This document shows positions 1-11,675 of a stretch of 64,000 nt of DNA, one piece after another. Within the stretch, counting starts at the first letter, position 1; each line of letters opens with the position of its first letter. The notes under the pieces were generated by a model, which was not told where the DNA came from, did no database searches, and saw only the letters and a list, made by a program, of their open reading frames with translations. Position numbers and translations under genes: made by a program. The stretch is from Mangifera indica (taxonomy: Eukaryota; Streptophyta; Magnoliopsida; Sapindales; Anacardiaceae): positions 16,191,639-16,255,638 of the forward strand of contig NC_058141.1 of assembly GCF_011075055.1 (NCBI RefSeq). Direction: 5' to 3'.

Positions 1-257
1 TCCAAGACAGAATTTTTCTTTTCCTTTTGAAGGACAAAAGTTTTGACTTTCACAGTCTCTGTCCTGGCAAAAAACTTCCCATGGCCAAAGATTGTTGTTG
101 AATGATCTCAAATGGGAGTTAGCCACATGATTGAGCTGAGAACAACTTGGTACAGAGGCCATCCACAGGCAAAATCAGGGCAGACTCCTCAAAACAATAA
201 ATAATCAAATAAATAAAATATGAAAAATTCATAGGATTGAAAAGGAAGGTAACCAAC

Positions 258-3200
258 CAGTACTACGATCGACCCCGTCCCAATGTCTTCCTGGCCTTAT
301 ACCATACCGATTAGGTGCTGCATCTAGCCCTCTTTTTATCCAGCTATGACTAGGAATTTCCTGAGGAATCAGAAACCCTGATTCCTTCATCTTCTCATTA
401 TCCCCAAGGTCTTCAAGAACTGGCTCAGAATACTTTTTCTGCAACAAGGGAAAAAGAAATATGCAAAATATCAGTACTAATTGAAAAATGAGACAAACTC
501 AGCTAAGCCAATGAAGAACTGGAGAGTACTAAAAGCTCTTTAATACAGAGGATGACACCAAAATATGCTCCATGTTTACCAGTGATAACATACATGTATA
601 GTGTTTTAATTAATTTTTTTTAAATATTTGTATAATGACCCCAGCATCTGACCTTTTTCCAGTAAAGTTGTGACTGAAACAAGAAAAATGACTAATAAAT
701 ACCTTGACCAAATGAGCCATAGGGTCACCCCATCTTAGTCTATCCTTCATCATTTTGTCAAGCTCTGGATCATCTCTGCAAGCAGAAGATAAAACTTGGA
801 AATTAATACAGAGTATTGAACAGGAGAAGAAATGGTTCATGCTTACAGGTCAGAATTGGGAAAACCATCCAAATGTAAAATCTTTTGACCAATTATGACT
901 ACAAAAAGCTTTCTCCCTTAAGCAAATGGCCAATTATGATCTAAAGCATTACAGATCTGACAGAATAAAATTCAGTGAACAACAATGAAAAAGACGTGAA
1001 ATAGAAAAAAAATCTTCTACAATAAGATTTAAGAGGAATATTTATAGACAAAAAACAATAATAAAAATCTTCCAAGCTGTAACAAGACATTTGAACCAAG
1101 AAGCCATGGTTTTATCATGGTCAAATATCACTTTTTTCTTACCTGTTTCGCGCAAATGGTTTGTCCTTCTCAAGTTCTAATTCCTGCAGTCTAGCTTCAG
1201 CTTCCCGCTTCTGAGCCAAGCCTTTGCCCCATTCTAATTTAATCTCCTGATTTAAGGAAGGAAAAAAGTCCCAATCAAATCTAATCCTCAATAAATAAAA
1301 ATACCTGACAATTATTGAAGCACAACATAGGACAAGTAACATATTCCTTTTATCTAGGAGGCTCGATATTCTTTCTTCTGCACTCTTGCAATTTCAAAAA
1401 ATTAAAAAGTTTCACTTGGTAAGATAAACATCCTTCTAAAGGGTAAAAGAACAGCTTTAACTAATACACATGAAAAAGAAATAAACTCCAACTAGTGATC
1501 AGAAAGATCAACACAAAGGCATAATTTTTTTAAGAGCTAAAATTTCAAAGTAGTACCTTGGGTTTTTCTTGTCCTTTTTGTTTTGATTTTAGGTAATCAT
1601 CCTTTGATATACGTTCTCCTGCAAATTTGATGAGTCAGAAATACAGAAAAGCATGTAAGAATAACTAACTTAAAAAATTCAGTCTTCTTCTAACCTTTTT
1701 TCTTATCACGGTATACAGCTTCGGCACCTTGTCCAGTTATAGAAGGATCCATCCCTTGAAACCTACAAAATGCATATGAACAATGTATTAACTCACACAA
1801 ACAACTTAGATATACTACTAAAATTAGAAAGGCATCCCATTTCTAGAAATTAGGAGGGAGTACCAAGTGAAACTATTAAAAACCAGTTGTCTGAGAGAAA
1901 GAATAAAAATATTCCACTCTTCATGTGCACATGAAACCTTGTCCCATGAATATGGTGAAGGGAAGGTCCATTTCATTAACAAGCAATATTACAGCACAAA
2001 ATGGAAGACTTAAATGAAATCCACTATTTAAGCAAACAAGGAAAAATCACCTCAATAGGTCCTCGTTCTTAGTTTTAGAAATTTCTTCCCGGATATCATT
2101 GCCACTAATCAATCCAGTTCTTGAAAGCACTTTCGAGGGAGCTGAAACAGACAATTCTTCTTTCAGAGTCCTCCTGGGTGGAGAAAGGTCTGCAACAAGA
2201 GAAGTGCAGTAAGAATCTTTCCAAGTTAAATATCTATGTAAACTTTTGAGCAGAAAGAACAACCATGTTTACCAGCATCCTTCTTATTTTTCCTAGGTGG
2301 AGAAAGATCCAAGTTAGAGACCCACATATCACCTTGATAAGATGAAACTCGTTTAGCTCGCCGAGAAACAGAATCTTTAGGTCCAGGTGATGGAGTGTGA
2401 TGACGGTTCCGGAGCCGACGAGGAGGTGACAAGTCGGCATCTTTGCTGACAGGTTTAAGTTCTTGTTCAGATGAAGGTGCGTCATTCCTGGCCCTACGTT
2501 TCCGAGGTGGGGATAGATCAGAATCCAGCCCAGTGGACTGTCCAGGCCTTTGGTCAGGTTCAGGAGATGGCGCTCGATATCGTCTCCGTTGCTGCTTTGG
2601 AGGTGACAAATCAAGATCCCCTCTTGCAGGTGAATCTACACCATTTTTGGCCCTATGCTTACGAGGTGGAGACAAATCAGAATTAGAATGAGATGGAGTA
2701 TCCTGGCAGTTCCTCCGTGGCCGTGGAGGAGATAAATCAGCACTTTCTCTAACAAAACCTGGTGGCTTGGTTTCAGGTTCAGGTGAAGGGGTGTCATTTC
2801 GAGCCCTCCTTTTACGAGGGGGGGACATATCAGGATTTAGTTGGTTCAAATCTGAGAGTACAGGATCAAGTGAAACCCAACCACTTCCATCCTCAGCTAT
2901 AGCATTATAGGGCCTTCTCAACCTAATTTGCTCCAGCCGCTTCATTCGTCTGACTTCAACATCTTCATCAACTTGGGGCTTCTCTTCATCTATCAAATTA
3001 AAAGAAGTATATTAACACAACTCCTAATTCAAAAACATAGATATTCGTATAGTTAAAAAAAAAAAAAAGAGCATTATTTCTTTTACCAGCTGAATCATTG
3101 TCCTCTTGCTCAAGAATTATGGGTTTTTGCCAATCTGGATCTTCATCAACCACCAGAACTCCTGTAACGCGATTTGAATCTGGTTTCTTTTTCTTCTTCT

Positions 3201-3282
3201 TCTTTTTCTTCTCTTCTTCATTAGCTGTACTTTCATATTTTTTAAGATATTCTTTCAGTGACTTAGATCCTGAAGCTGCCAT
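258..3282 (-). CDS. BUD13: BUD13 homolog, pre-mRNA splicing factor (RES complex), 3' end beyond window
   Basis: Eight coding exons on the minus strand: 3282-3087, 2989-2273, 2189-2051, 1762-1695, 1618-1557, 1246-1143, 775-703 and 438-258. All have GT-AG borders and the frame stays open for about 513 codons. The final exon is not visible in bases 1-257 and must lie left of the window. The start MAASGSKSLKEYLKKYES and the C-terminal block (GMDPSITGQGAEAVYRDK, then KLEWGKGLAQKREAE, then PNRYGIRPGRHWDGVDRS) are typical of Bud13. Family knowledge: Bud13 with Snu17/IST3 and Pml1 forms the nuclear RES complex, which acts in spliceosome activation and pre-mRNA retention. Exon 1 has a run of lysines (a nuclear signal is likely). 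Exons 2-3 carry eight copies of a basic (D/M)LSPPR-type repeat separated by SPEPE-like linkers. A 5' UTR intron (3290-3510) precedes the ATG. Confidence 0.9.
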
Positions 3283-3289
3283 TCTTCAA

Positions 3290-3510
3290 CTGAAAACCTT
3301 CCTCACAAGAGTCCCTACACAGATAAAAACTCTTTTACAACAGTTTCCTAACAGTTCTACATTCAATAAGCAGAACTTCCCAACTATTGTAGCTTAAAAA
3401 GAATTGCTCAAAATAATCAAACAAAAACGCTACAATTCCTTGAAAAAAAAAAATCAAACGAATAGATGCATTTTAATTAAAGAAATGAAAAAGAAAAAAC
3501 CTAGGCTTAC
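3290..3510 (-). other. 5' UTR intron of BUD13
   Basis: On the minus strand a donor GTAAGC (3510-3505) follows GATTCAATCG, and an acceptor TTTTCAG ends at 3290, seven bases before the BUD13 ATG. The leader exon therefore starts somewhere above 3511, probably near 3600-3700. This is inferred from splice motifs only. Confidence 0.55.
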
Positions 3511-3699
3511 CGATTGAATCGGCAGCTTAGTTAAATGGCAGAAAATTTCGGGGGTTTAAAGCCCTCAATCAACAGCTTGGCTGCTTCAGAGCAGGAGAGT
3601 GGGACCACTTGAGATGATTTGCGAAGTGCTAACCTAACCCTAGGCGGTTAAGCAGGCAGAGTTGATGCTTTGTCCAATCCAATTCCTGCCTTTGATATG

Positions 3700-4402
3700 C
3701 AAAGAAGAAAACGGAGTGCAAAAGCACGCTTTCTTTCTATTATCTTAGATAGGCAACAGCCTGACCGCTGTGGAATGTTTGTGCGTGGAAGTCAGTTGAC
3801 AAATACAATGATATAAAAAGAATAATAGCAAAATCTATAGTTTTAACTTATACAAGGGAATTAATAAAGGGTAATGGATTAAAATGAACCATTTAATGAG
3901 AGTGTATATGAAATTGATCAAAAGTTCAAGCAGGTGTGAGCGTGGGATGTTTAATGAGAGAGAATAAAATTCCATAAATCAGTACAATTCAACAACCCAA
4001 GAAGAAGCGAAGAAAGGAACAAAGATTAAAAAAACCCCAAAATTAACATGAACAAAAAGGAGAAGAAGATACAAGAAATTCCTGACCTTTCTTCTCATCC
4101 AAACTCCAACTCGAAGGTAGTGGACAGGCGGAATGGGGGTTCAATCGTTCGCAAGGACGCAGACGGTGGAATTGGAAAGGAAACGAGGGTGAGTTGAGAA
4201 AAATGCTCTTGAATTTGGAATATAACCCAAATTAAAACGACAAAATTCACGTGAAGGGATTTTTTTTTTTTGAAATAGAATACCCGACCCAGCCCTAATT
4301 GTCAAAATGCGGACCGGTTCCGGGTCGGTTATTAAGTCTTTGTGCTATGAAGGAAGAAAAACAAGTATTCTTCGTAAACCCTGAAACCACTGAAATTGAA
4401 GG
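3700..4402. promoter_or_regulatory. Shared intergenic promoter region between BUD13 (minus) and the MEE60-like gene (plus)
   Basis: The two genes are head to head with about 1.1 kb between their start codons, part of it BUD13 leader. The stretch is AT-rich with A-runs and no open frame of note. I see no clear TATA box on either side. It is a candidate compact bidirectional promoter, by position only. Confidence 0.35.
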
Positions 4403-4702
4403 ATGGGTCTCGTCTCTTGGTTCACGGGCAACCCAAAGCCAAAGTCTCAACAATCCGGGTCTTCCAAATCAACAAACGACTCGAAATCTGAAATCCTCGC
4501 TGCCCCGGGTATGAATGGTGCCGTTGAAGTACCCCGACCGGCTGAGAGCGTGACGGTGTTCGAGTTCGGGACGATTGCTGCTTCTGCTGATAAGGTAACC
4601 GTAGCTGGGTACTGCCCTGTCTCCGACGACCTGGAGCCTTGCCGTTGGCAGATCCTGCCGGCAACTGAAGCCGAAGCACCGCAGTTCCGCGTGGTATTTT
4701 GA
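4403..4702 (+). CDS. Small conserved plant protein, MEE60-like (99 aa)
   Basis: Single-exon frame of 99 residues starting MGLVSWFTGNPKPKS and ending with a short acidic-aromatic tail (QFRVVF). The second half (SVTVFEFGTIAASADKVTVA, then GYCPVSDDLEPCRWQILPA) is well structured and GC-richer than its surroundings, as expected for real coding sequence. It resembles the short plant family annotated as maternal effect embryo arrest 60 (MEE60); I make that link from memory and the function is not known to me. There is no signal peptide or membrane segment. The N-terminal 35 residues are Ser/Lys-rich and probably disordered. An in-frame upstream start is absent; another frame opens at 4299 but lacks this conserved protein. 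Its neighbour BUD13 is divergent and VPS55 is convergent. Confidence 0.72.
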   Translation: MGLVSWFTGNPKPKSQQSGSSKSTNDSKSEILAAPGMNGAVEVPRPAESVTVFEFGTIAASADKVTVAGYCPVSDDLEPCRWQILPATEAEAPQFRVVF

Positions 4703-5384
4703 TGAGATAAGAGAATTTTTGCTTGTAAGAAACTGAATTAGAAGAATGAATATAATTACAATAGAATTATTGTTGTTTGAATTGTGCTTTTACCCTTCTT
4801 TATTTGTGATATAGTAATCGTGGGTTTAACCTTGGAATCTGATTATGGTTAGGACTAGGGCAGAAGACGATAATTGAAAATAAGCATTATTTTAAAATAA
4901 GTTTAACACAGCTTTAACCATAAATTTTATCAGAATAAAGAAGACCTTGTTTGACGAAGAGTGGAAAATCTGTCGAAATATAAATAATGCATATACTTGG
5001 GACATTTGTCCATGGTTCTCCAAAAGAACACAATGACACTTCAGATTTACCACACAATTCATCCATAAAACAAACAAATATAAGAATAAGTATAAAGCCG
5101 CCCCAATCGAATTCTAATCAATCTTAAAACGTAAAGTAAGATTTTTCAATTGATCACTCTGAATGGCCTTCTATAATCGTTCTGAAATCAGTGTTCTCTT
5201 CAAAGAATCAGTTCAAAAACATTTCCAATACACCTGAGGCACTAGACAAAGAATCTCACACATTAAATGGTTTTTTTTTTAACTTTATAAAAGGAAGCGA
5301 AGCTCAAAAAACAAGAAAAAAAATCAAATCATGGACTAACATTGACACTTTTATACAAGGAAGTAAGAACCCCAATCAGCAATC
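4703..5384. other. Convergent 3' region between MEE60-like and VPS55
   Basis: This holds the 3' UTR of the plus-strand gene (about 4703-4860) and the 3' UTR of VPS55 on the minus strand. A poly-T run sits at 5271-5280. No gene is seen. Confidence 0.5.
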
Positions 5385-6791
5385 TCAGAGGACACTATAA
5401 TCATCATCTGCACCCATGCGAATGTAACACATAATGGCTAGTACAAATATGAAGAATGACGATAACTCCATCGCAAGTGCTCCCCATCCAATAACCCCTG
5501 CATGCTTTAAGATGGCCGGTATTGCAATGCTTCCAACTGCTGAAGCTCCAGTCAAAAACTTGGTTGCATTGACCCAGCTGTTACATCATTTGTTAAAATG
5601 GAACTGAATTAGATGATTATTTCAATGCTCAACCTCACGAGATAACATATTACTTGTGTAATGTTGTTCAAGGAAATAGGACAAACCTGTTATCAGATTC
5701 AGTAGTTAAAGAAGAACCATTAGAGCCCGCAAAGAAAAGCAGAGGCATGGGAAGAAGCACATACATTATTACTGCAAAGAGCAATGCGGCAATGTTTCAA
5801 TTAGAATGCATCTTCAAGTATATGGTCCAAATATCATTACTTGTCAACAACTTATTAGGAGAATCCCAAACCTCCATTTCTTCATACACACAAATCCTAA
5901 TATTACTAGCAGATAAATCCACTGAAAAATTAAAATAATTAATGAATGCAAAGCATGTTCACTAAATGGTAATCCATATGTACACATGACACCGGCAAAC
6001 TAGCCAATAACGGAAATTAACATGTTTGTACTTATAGTGTCTATCCCCACAGTTACTTAAATCCAAATCTTGGAAATATTACCCATGTCTGTGTCTAATC
6101 TTTTAATATCAATGTTTATGAAAGTAAAATAAGCCTCAAGTTATATTATTCATTAAAATGTCTAAATAAGTCGAAAACCACAAAACAGAAGAAGAATCCA
6201 ACATAGATTCACATTTTTTCCAGATTCAACCTATGTCAGGAAACTGCTCATGCATCTAAGTATAGAGAGTATTACACTCCATTTTTCATTTAAAGATATT
6301 ATATGCAATTCTTTGGTTCTATTTATGGATTCCCATAAAGCCAATGCACCAAAAAGTATCAGAACTGCACTTCAAATTTCTATAAGGACATCTTGCCAGA
6401 TTACTAATAATCTTAGTATACAGAAAAACAACTGGTAAAGATTAAAAGAAACTTTGAACTTCCAAAGTTACCAAGTTTTTAGATATTTTCTTTGCCAAAA
6501 AAACTCATAAACAACACTAATTAGAAAATGTTGATGACAATTACCAGTAAGCATTGGCCACCAATTATTGTACAGGGCACATGCCTGCCACATCAAATGG
6601 TATGGAAAGTAAATGGCTAGGCCAGAAAATATTTGTCATACTGAATCATTTGACTAAACTAAAGGAGATTAATAATAAAAAGCACAACTGACCAATATTT
6701 GCAATACAATTCCTGCAGACACTAAAATAGCCAACGAAGCAAGTTTCCCCGTCTGCAGGCAAGCATGCATATAACCTGGTAAATCTGCCAT
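5385..6791 (-). CDS. VPS55: Vacuolar protein sorting 55 (VPS55) homolog, 138 aa
   Basis: Four coding exons on the minus strand: 6791-6693, 6584-6545, 5771-5687 and 5577-5385. They join in frame to 138 residues, the usual Vps55 length. The protein starts MADLPGYMHACLQTGKL, has four hydrophobic membrane segments (about residues 14-33, 46-63, 82-102 and 107-126), the ACALYNNWWPM and PMPLLFFAGS motifs, and ends with an acidic tail (RMGADDDYSVL). Family knowledge: Vps55 pairs with Vps68 in endosomal membranes and is needed for late endosome-to-vacuole transport; it is related to mammalian OB-RGRP/LEPROT. A 5' UTR intron (6826-7936, donor GTGCTC) separates a leader exon near 7937-8080 from the coding part. 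In Arabidopsis the ortholog lies beside TOM2A; here TOM2A is about 23 kb away with PMT14 and APRR2 between. Confidence 0.92.
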
Positions 6792-6825
6792 TGAAGTACT
6801 TGCTTCACAGCATATATGGGAACAG

Positions 6826-7936
6826 CTGAAACAAATAAGTTGTCAATACTAATAAACACAAAGAAGGTCTTTGGGGCATATGGTAAAATAAAATTGAATA
6901 ACTAGCTGAGACAAATATAGTCATATGGATAACAACCATAGCAAAGTAAAGACTACCAGTCCTGTCAATGTCAAATAAACCAAACAAAAGGGGAAATGAA
7001 GATTTCTTTAATTGAAATAATGCAAAATGAGGCAGAAAACTTAGCTAGCATGATTCAACTGAGATAACATAAGCAGCTATATGCCATGTAAACAGCTGAA
7101 CCTATAAGATGGTACACTCACTTACCTAATTACAGAAAGCTCCACATTTCAGCTAGCAAATTTTTTTTCCATTTGATGTCAAAATAAATTAAAATAATGG
7201 ATGCACTTGAACCTTACTAGAAGTCAGTTTCGTAACCACGTTCATAAGTAATAATGCCAGTCTATCAGCAACAATGTCTGCCTATATTATAAATCATACA
7301 AAATAGTATGATAGCTATTATTGCCCACATTATATTGGGTAACTAAAGCAGATATTGCTTTCCCTTCACAAGTGGCTCTTCGTGTGTTTTACTGGAGACT
7401 CAGAAAAATATCAGAATAGAGATTTTTTTTTTTCATAGTCTACATCCTTAGTGTACTTATCTTTCTCTTCAGCCTTTGTGCTCATACTTTCCATTGAGGT
7501 CCTCTAAAACCGAGTTGAAACATAATGTAGAGATAGCGGTGGCAGTTTGTTTATGGGTTATACTTAGCGCCACCATCTCTCATTGAAAATAACACTCTAA
7601 ACCCGAGCAAACTTCGCTTCTTGCCCCTAATCAATATTGATCTCACCAACTAAAAAATTACAGTCTTAAACTTCGTTTCTAAAATGGGAAGATCAATCAG
7701 AGTCTCCCAATTCAGCGATAAACACTAATAGCAAGTTGATTAAAAGAGAAGCTAATTATAAAGTTAAAAAAATCGAGGTAATTGTAACAGATAGGTCTGA
7801 TAATTTCTCTCAGAATCCAGTGACACTAATAGTTGAGAAACTTTCGGATCTTAATTTATATGAAATTTTGGTCTAAATAAGAATTACTAATCTAATTACA
7901 AGCCAAAAACAAAGAAATGAGAGGGAGAAAGAGCAC
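6826..7936 (-). other. 5' UTR intron of VPS55
   Basis: A minus-strand acceptor TTTGTTTCAG ends at 6826, 35 bases before the ATG, and a donor CAG/GTGCTC lies at 7936. The 1.1 kb intron holds no open frame or repeat that I can assign. Confidence 0.5.
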
Positions 7937-8080
7937 CTGAATTTAGAATCTCTTCTCGAGGGTTCCGTTTACAGAAATTGAATATTGTCTGGTGTCCCCA
8001 TGGAATCTACCAGACATACACGCGCTTTCTTTATGACAGCCTCGCAGCAACTTAACTGATCTACCTTTCATACAAGAAAA

Positions 8081-9880
8081 CAACAAAATTACATATAATA
8101 ATATTTCACTGGAGAGACAGAGAGCAATTTAGTTCTGAATATTGCGGCTGAGGTACCTGATAGTCAATGGATCTCTAAATACGATTGCACCTACCAATTG
8201 GGCCGTGGCCTGGTTGTTTAACCTAGAAAATTTAGTTTCCAATAGAATTCGGATATTGGACAGATCTATCCAAATTTTCGGAGGATAATTGCTCAAATCC
8301 AAAGTCCAATAACCCAAAAATTTATTTCAATCTTTTTATAAATTATCAGGGTGTTTTTATAAGAGTTTAAAATTACAAAGTCTTACAAATTTAAAACAAG
8401 TCAGGGAGTTAATTGAGATCTTAACAGACAGGTTTGATAGTTAAATCCAATTTGTTTAGACCTTCGGTTTAAACAAATCAGACCTAATTAATAAATTCAG
8501 CTACGATTAACGTGTTTATTTATGATTTATCATTTGTAGGTTAACGTTATGTTATGTCATCTAAATTAGACTTGAATGATCACAAGATATAAGTATGTAT
8601 ATGAATTGAGGGAGAACGTTTATTTTTTTGCCTTTTCCTTCGTCTGCTGACAAACAAATGGGGCATTTGGGGATTAGGAAGTGCATTTTCTATACTCCAT
8701 ATTTGCCCCCCATCTATTTTTTTCCTTACTTGGATTCGCTTTTCGAATTGCATGGTGCTTTTATATATACAACACGACGTGTATAAATTTGGGAGATCTA
8801 GTGAAAATTCCAAATGCTGCTTTATCACATGGGAACCGACAACAACTTAGCATGTGCGTTAGAAAATATTTTCCACCGCAGATTGTCAGCCATGTGATGT
8901 TTGTATGCATGTTCTGATACATTTGGAGGTAATGGTCTCTGAATGCAAAATATATGTATTGCTGCTATATTCTCTTTCAACTAGTGTACATTGATGCACG
9001 TGTGTCAGCTTATATCTGCAATAAACCATTGCACAAGATTTATAATATTAATAAGGCTGAATAATTTTAAGATTAAAAATTCTCTTTTTCTACCCATTAT
9101 ATATATTTGTTAATGAAAATCATTATATGAAAATTTACTTTTTTACTCTCTCCCATTTTCGATTAACATTTCGGATTTCGGGTTGGGTGCATTGTTGAAT
9201 TTTAAAAGCACGATAATTTAGTGGATGTAACAAAAATAATGTATAGAGATAAGAAAGACTCATACGAGCAAATAAAAGATCAATGACTCAGTGGAGTTAA
9301 TCAAACTCAAGAGACTCACCTTATATAATGTCATCTACTGTTAAAGGCCTTTAAAGTGGGAATCTAATTAGTTGCCTCATTTTACAATCGTCAATTCAAT
9401 TTAGTTGTCTCTTCTCATAGTCACCACAGTTTTTATGGGGTCATGGCATTGATGGTGGATGATTCGTGGCAGTGAGTTGCTGATGATAATTGTAATATGT
9501 AGGCGGTCCGTGTCGGTGGCGACAGGTTGGTGGTGGTGGTGATGTTTAAGGCAAATAAAGGATATTTCTCTTGTGCATTTCTTCACGGGTAATCTTGAGT
9601 CGCTTTGCATTGATTTGTCGATAATAATAAGCTCAATCAAAGCCTGATTGATCTTATAATATTAATAAATAAATATTTCAATATTTAATTAAAAGCTTAA
9701 GGTAGCAGTAGGAAAAGACGTCATAGTCATGTCATAAATCGAAATAATTGATCACATGTGGCCCATGCCAATTGCCATGCACCCCCACTTCCACATTTAA
9801 TTTCTTTTTAACGTGGGCGTGGGTGGGTCCAATAATAACTCTTTGTCAAATCTTATATTCACGGCATTTGCTACAGTTAA
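8081..9880. other. Intergenic, no gene seen
   Basis: Upstream of VPS55. The short frames here (60-80 codons) have no recognisable protein features and overlap on both strands. The stretch 9495-9545 is GT/GG-rich low-complexity sequence. Confidence 0.4.
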
Positions 9881-9884
9881 AATT

Positions 9885-10175
9885 AAATTCGAATTGAATT
9901 TATTTTAACTCAAATTTGAGTTCGGTTTGAACGAATTCAAAACAAATCAGTCTTATACGAGTTTGATTAAGCTCAAGCTACTTATCAAATTTTTCAATTA
10001 AAAATTTTGATACAAAATAACGTCGTTTTGATCAATATATATTAAAACAATATTGTTTTAATAATAAAAAACGAATCGAATTGAATTCAAATTTAGTTTT
10101 CACGAGCTTAAATTCAAGCTCAGCTATATATAAATCGAATCGAGCTCAAACTAAACTTAATTCAAATCAAACCCT
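9885..10175. repeat. Possible degenerate small inverted-repeat element
   Basis: The left part (TTCGAATTGAATTTATTTT) and the reverse of the right part (AATTTGAATTCAATTCGATT) are loosely complementary, around a centre with AACGTCGTTTTG. Such AT-rich sequences with an ACGTCGT core recur in eudicot intergenic DNA. The ends and a target duplication could not be fixed. Confidence 0.25.
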
Positions 10176-10324
10176 AGCTACAACAAGAAGCACTATATAA
10201 TGTACATATTTTACACCTAATTTTATTTTGGTTTCCTATCAATATTGCTACCATTGTTAAAATCATTTTTTTAAATTATTACAAGATATATAAACATTTT
10301 TTATCTTTAATTAATATCTCCCTC

Positions 10325-10367
<43 letters not shown>
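10325..10367. repeat. (AT)n microsatellite
   Basis: About 20 uninterrupted TA/AT dinucleotides, likely length-polymorphic. Confidence 0.9.
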
Positions 10368-10370
<3 letters not shown>

Positions 10371-10395
10371 AAAACAAAAATTGTTAATACTTTGA

Positions 10396-10804
10396 CGGTG
10401 TTTGATTAGGAGAATTAAAAATTACTCTAATAATTTATTATTTATTATTTATATTATTTTGTTTGATTTATAAATAATAGAATATTTCAGTAATATTTTA
10501 TTATTAATTATCAAGATAATATTTATTTTATTATACCTATATCATTATTTATTAATTTTTTAGAATAAAAATAATCTTATTTTTAATTAATATAATAAAT
10601 AATATAAAAATATATTTTAAAATAATTATACACAAAAATATTTAAATAAAATAATATTTTTATTATTTCTAATTAAATATAATAATTACTTATTCCTATT
10701 TAATTTTATCCAACAATAATTTATATTTAATAATTTTTAAAATAATTTATTTTTAAAATAATATTTCAATTTTAATAATAAAATATTACCCAACCAAATA
10801 GACC
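10396..10804. mobile_element. Candidate AT-rich MITE
   Basis: The left end GGTGTTTGATTAGGAGAAT resembles the reverse of the right end (GGTCTATTTGGTTGGGTAAT). Between them is about 370 bp of almost pure A/T with many TAATAATTTATT-type words. This fits hAT-like non-autonomous elements with G(G)TGTTTGGTT ends, but I found no 8 bp target duplication. Confidence 0.3.
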
Positions 10805-10959
10805 TTTATGTTTATCTTAAGTCCAATAATTCAAAAATGGTATTAATCTCTTGAGAATATATTTGCCTATTTTGAATGAGTGATTAATGATTTGGTGATA
10901 TCTAGATTGACACGGTGCCGCTCAAACTCAAAACAAAACAGGTAATAATAATTATCTTC

Positions 10960-11675
10960 CTCCGCTTGTCTTTAACCACTTTTCACTAAAACACAACTCT
11001 TCTCTCTTGCCTGTCGGTCGTTAAACGTTTCGCTTTCTCCCTCACTCCCACTCATTTATTGTACACATACATGTACTACCCCTTCTGTCTTTCAATCTCT
11101 GTATAGATCTAACCCTCATTCACCTCAGCTCCTTTTTCAGGTATGTAATGAATCTTTGCTTTTATATTTCTTCATTCTGTTCTTTTCCGCTATGCCTTTT
11201 TATTTGTCCCTTTTTTTCATAAAATCTTTTCCGCTGTATTGTTGAAGTTCTGAGTTTTTGTTTAGTAGTTTCGCTGGTGCGGTGCTGGGGTTAAAGATGC
11301 TAGCTACACTTAGTTTTTACTTTCGTGTGTTAGTTCGATTTTATGTCTGGTTTTTGTTTGGAAGCTGAGACTAACATGGGAATAAGGAGAAGTTCTAAAG
11401 GAGAGGTGGTTTTCTTCTGTGATCTTGAGGTCAACCTTCTTTATTTGTAATTCTCTGTAGTAACAAATAATTAGTTCCGAGAATTCAGGATGAGATCTGT
11501 TTATGTTGAATCCATGTCTTTTTCTTTTCTTTTATAGATGAATGTCGCACGATAGGGACATTATGAATAGTTTAACTTAAAAAATATATACTTTGCAGCT
11601 AATTATTTTTGTCAAGTTTGATTTCTATTCATCACACATCTTAATCTGTGCTTCAGGCAACTGCCCATTTCTATA
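10960..11675 (+). promoter_or_regulatory. Promoter, leader and 5' UTR intron of PMT14-type gene
   Basis: A CT-rich leader (10975-11140) ends in CTTTTTCAG followed by a GTATGT donor at 11141. The acceptor CTTCAG ends at 11656, 19 bases before the ATG. The intron 11141-11656 therefore lies wholly in the 5' UTR, a common arrangement in this family. Confidence 0.55.

Noticed and set aside
1..257. Last BUD13 exon inside the window
   Set aside because: No frame resembling the expected Bud13 C-terminus after an acceptor; it must lie left of base 1.
2226..2691. Other frames over BUD13 exon 2 on both strands
   Set aside because: Shadows of the repeat-rich BUD13 exon; they do not fit the splice sites.
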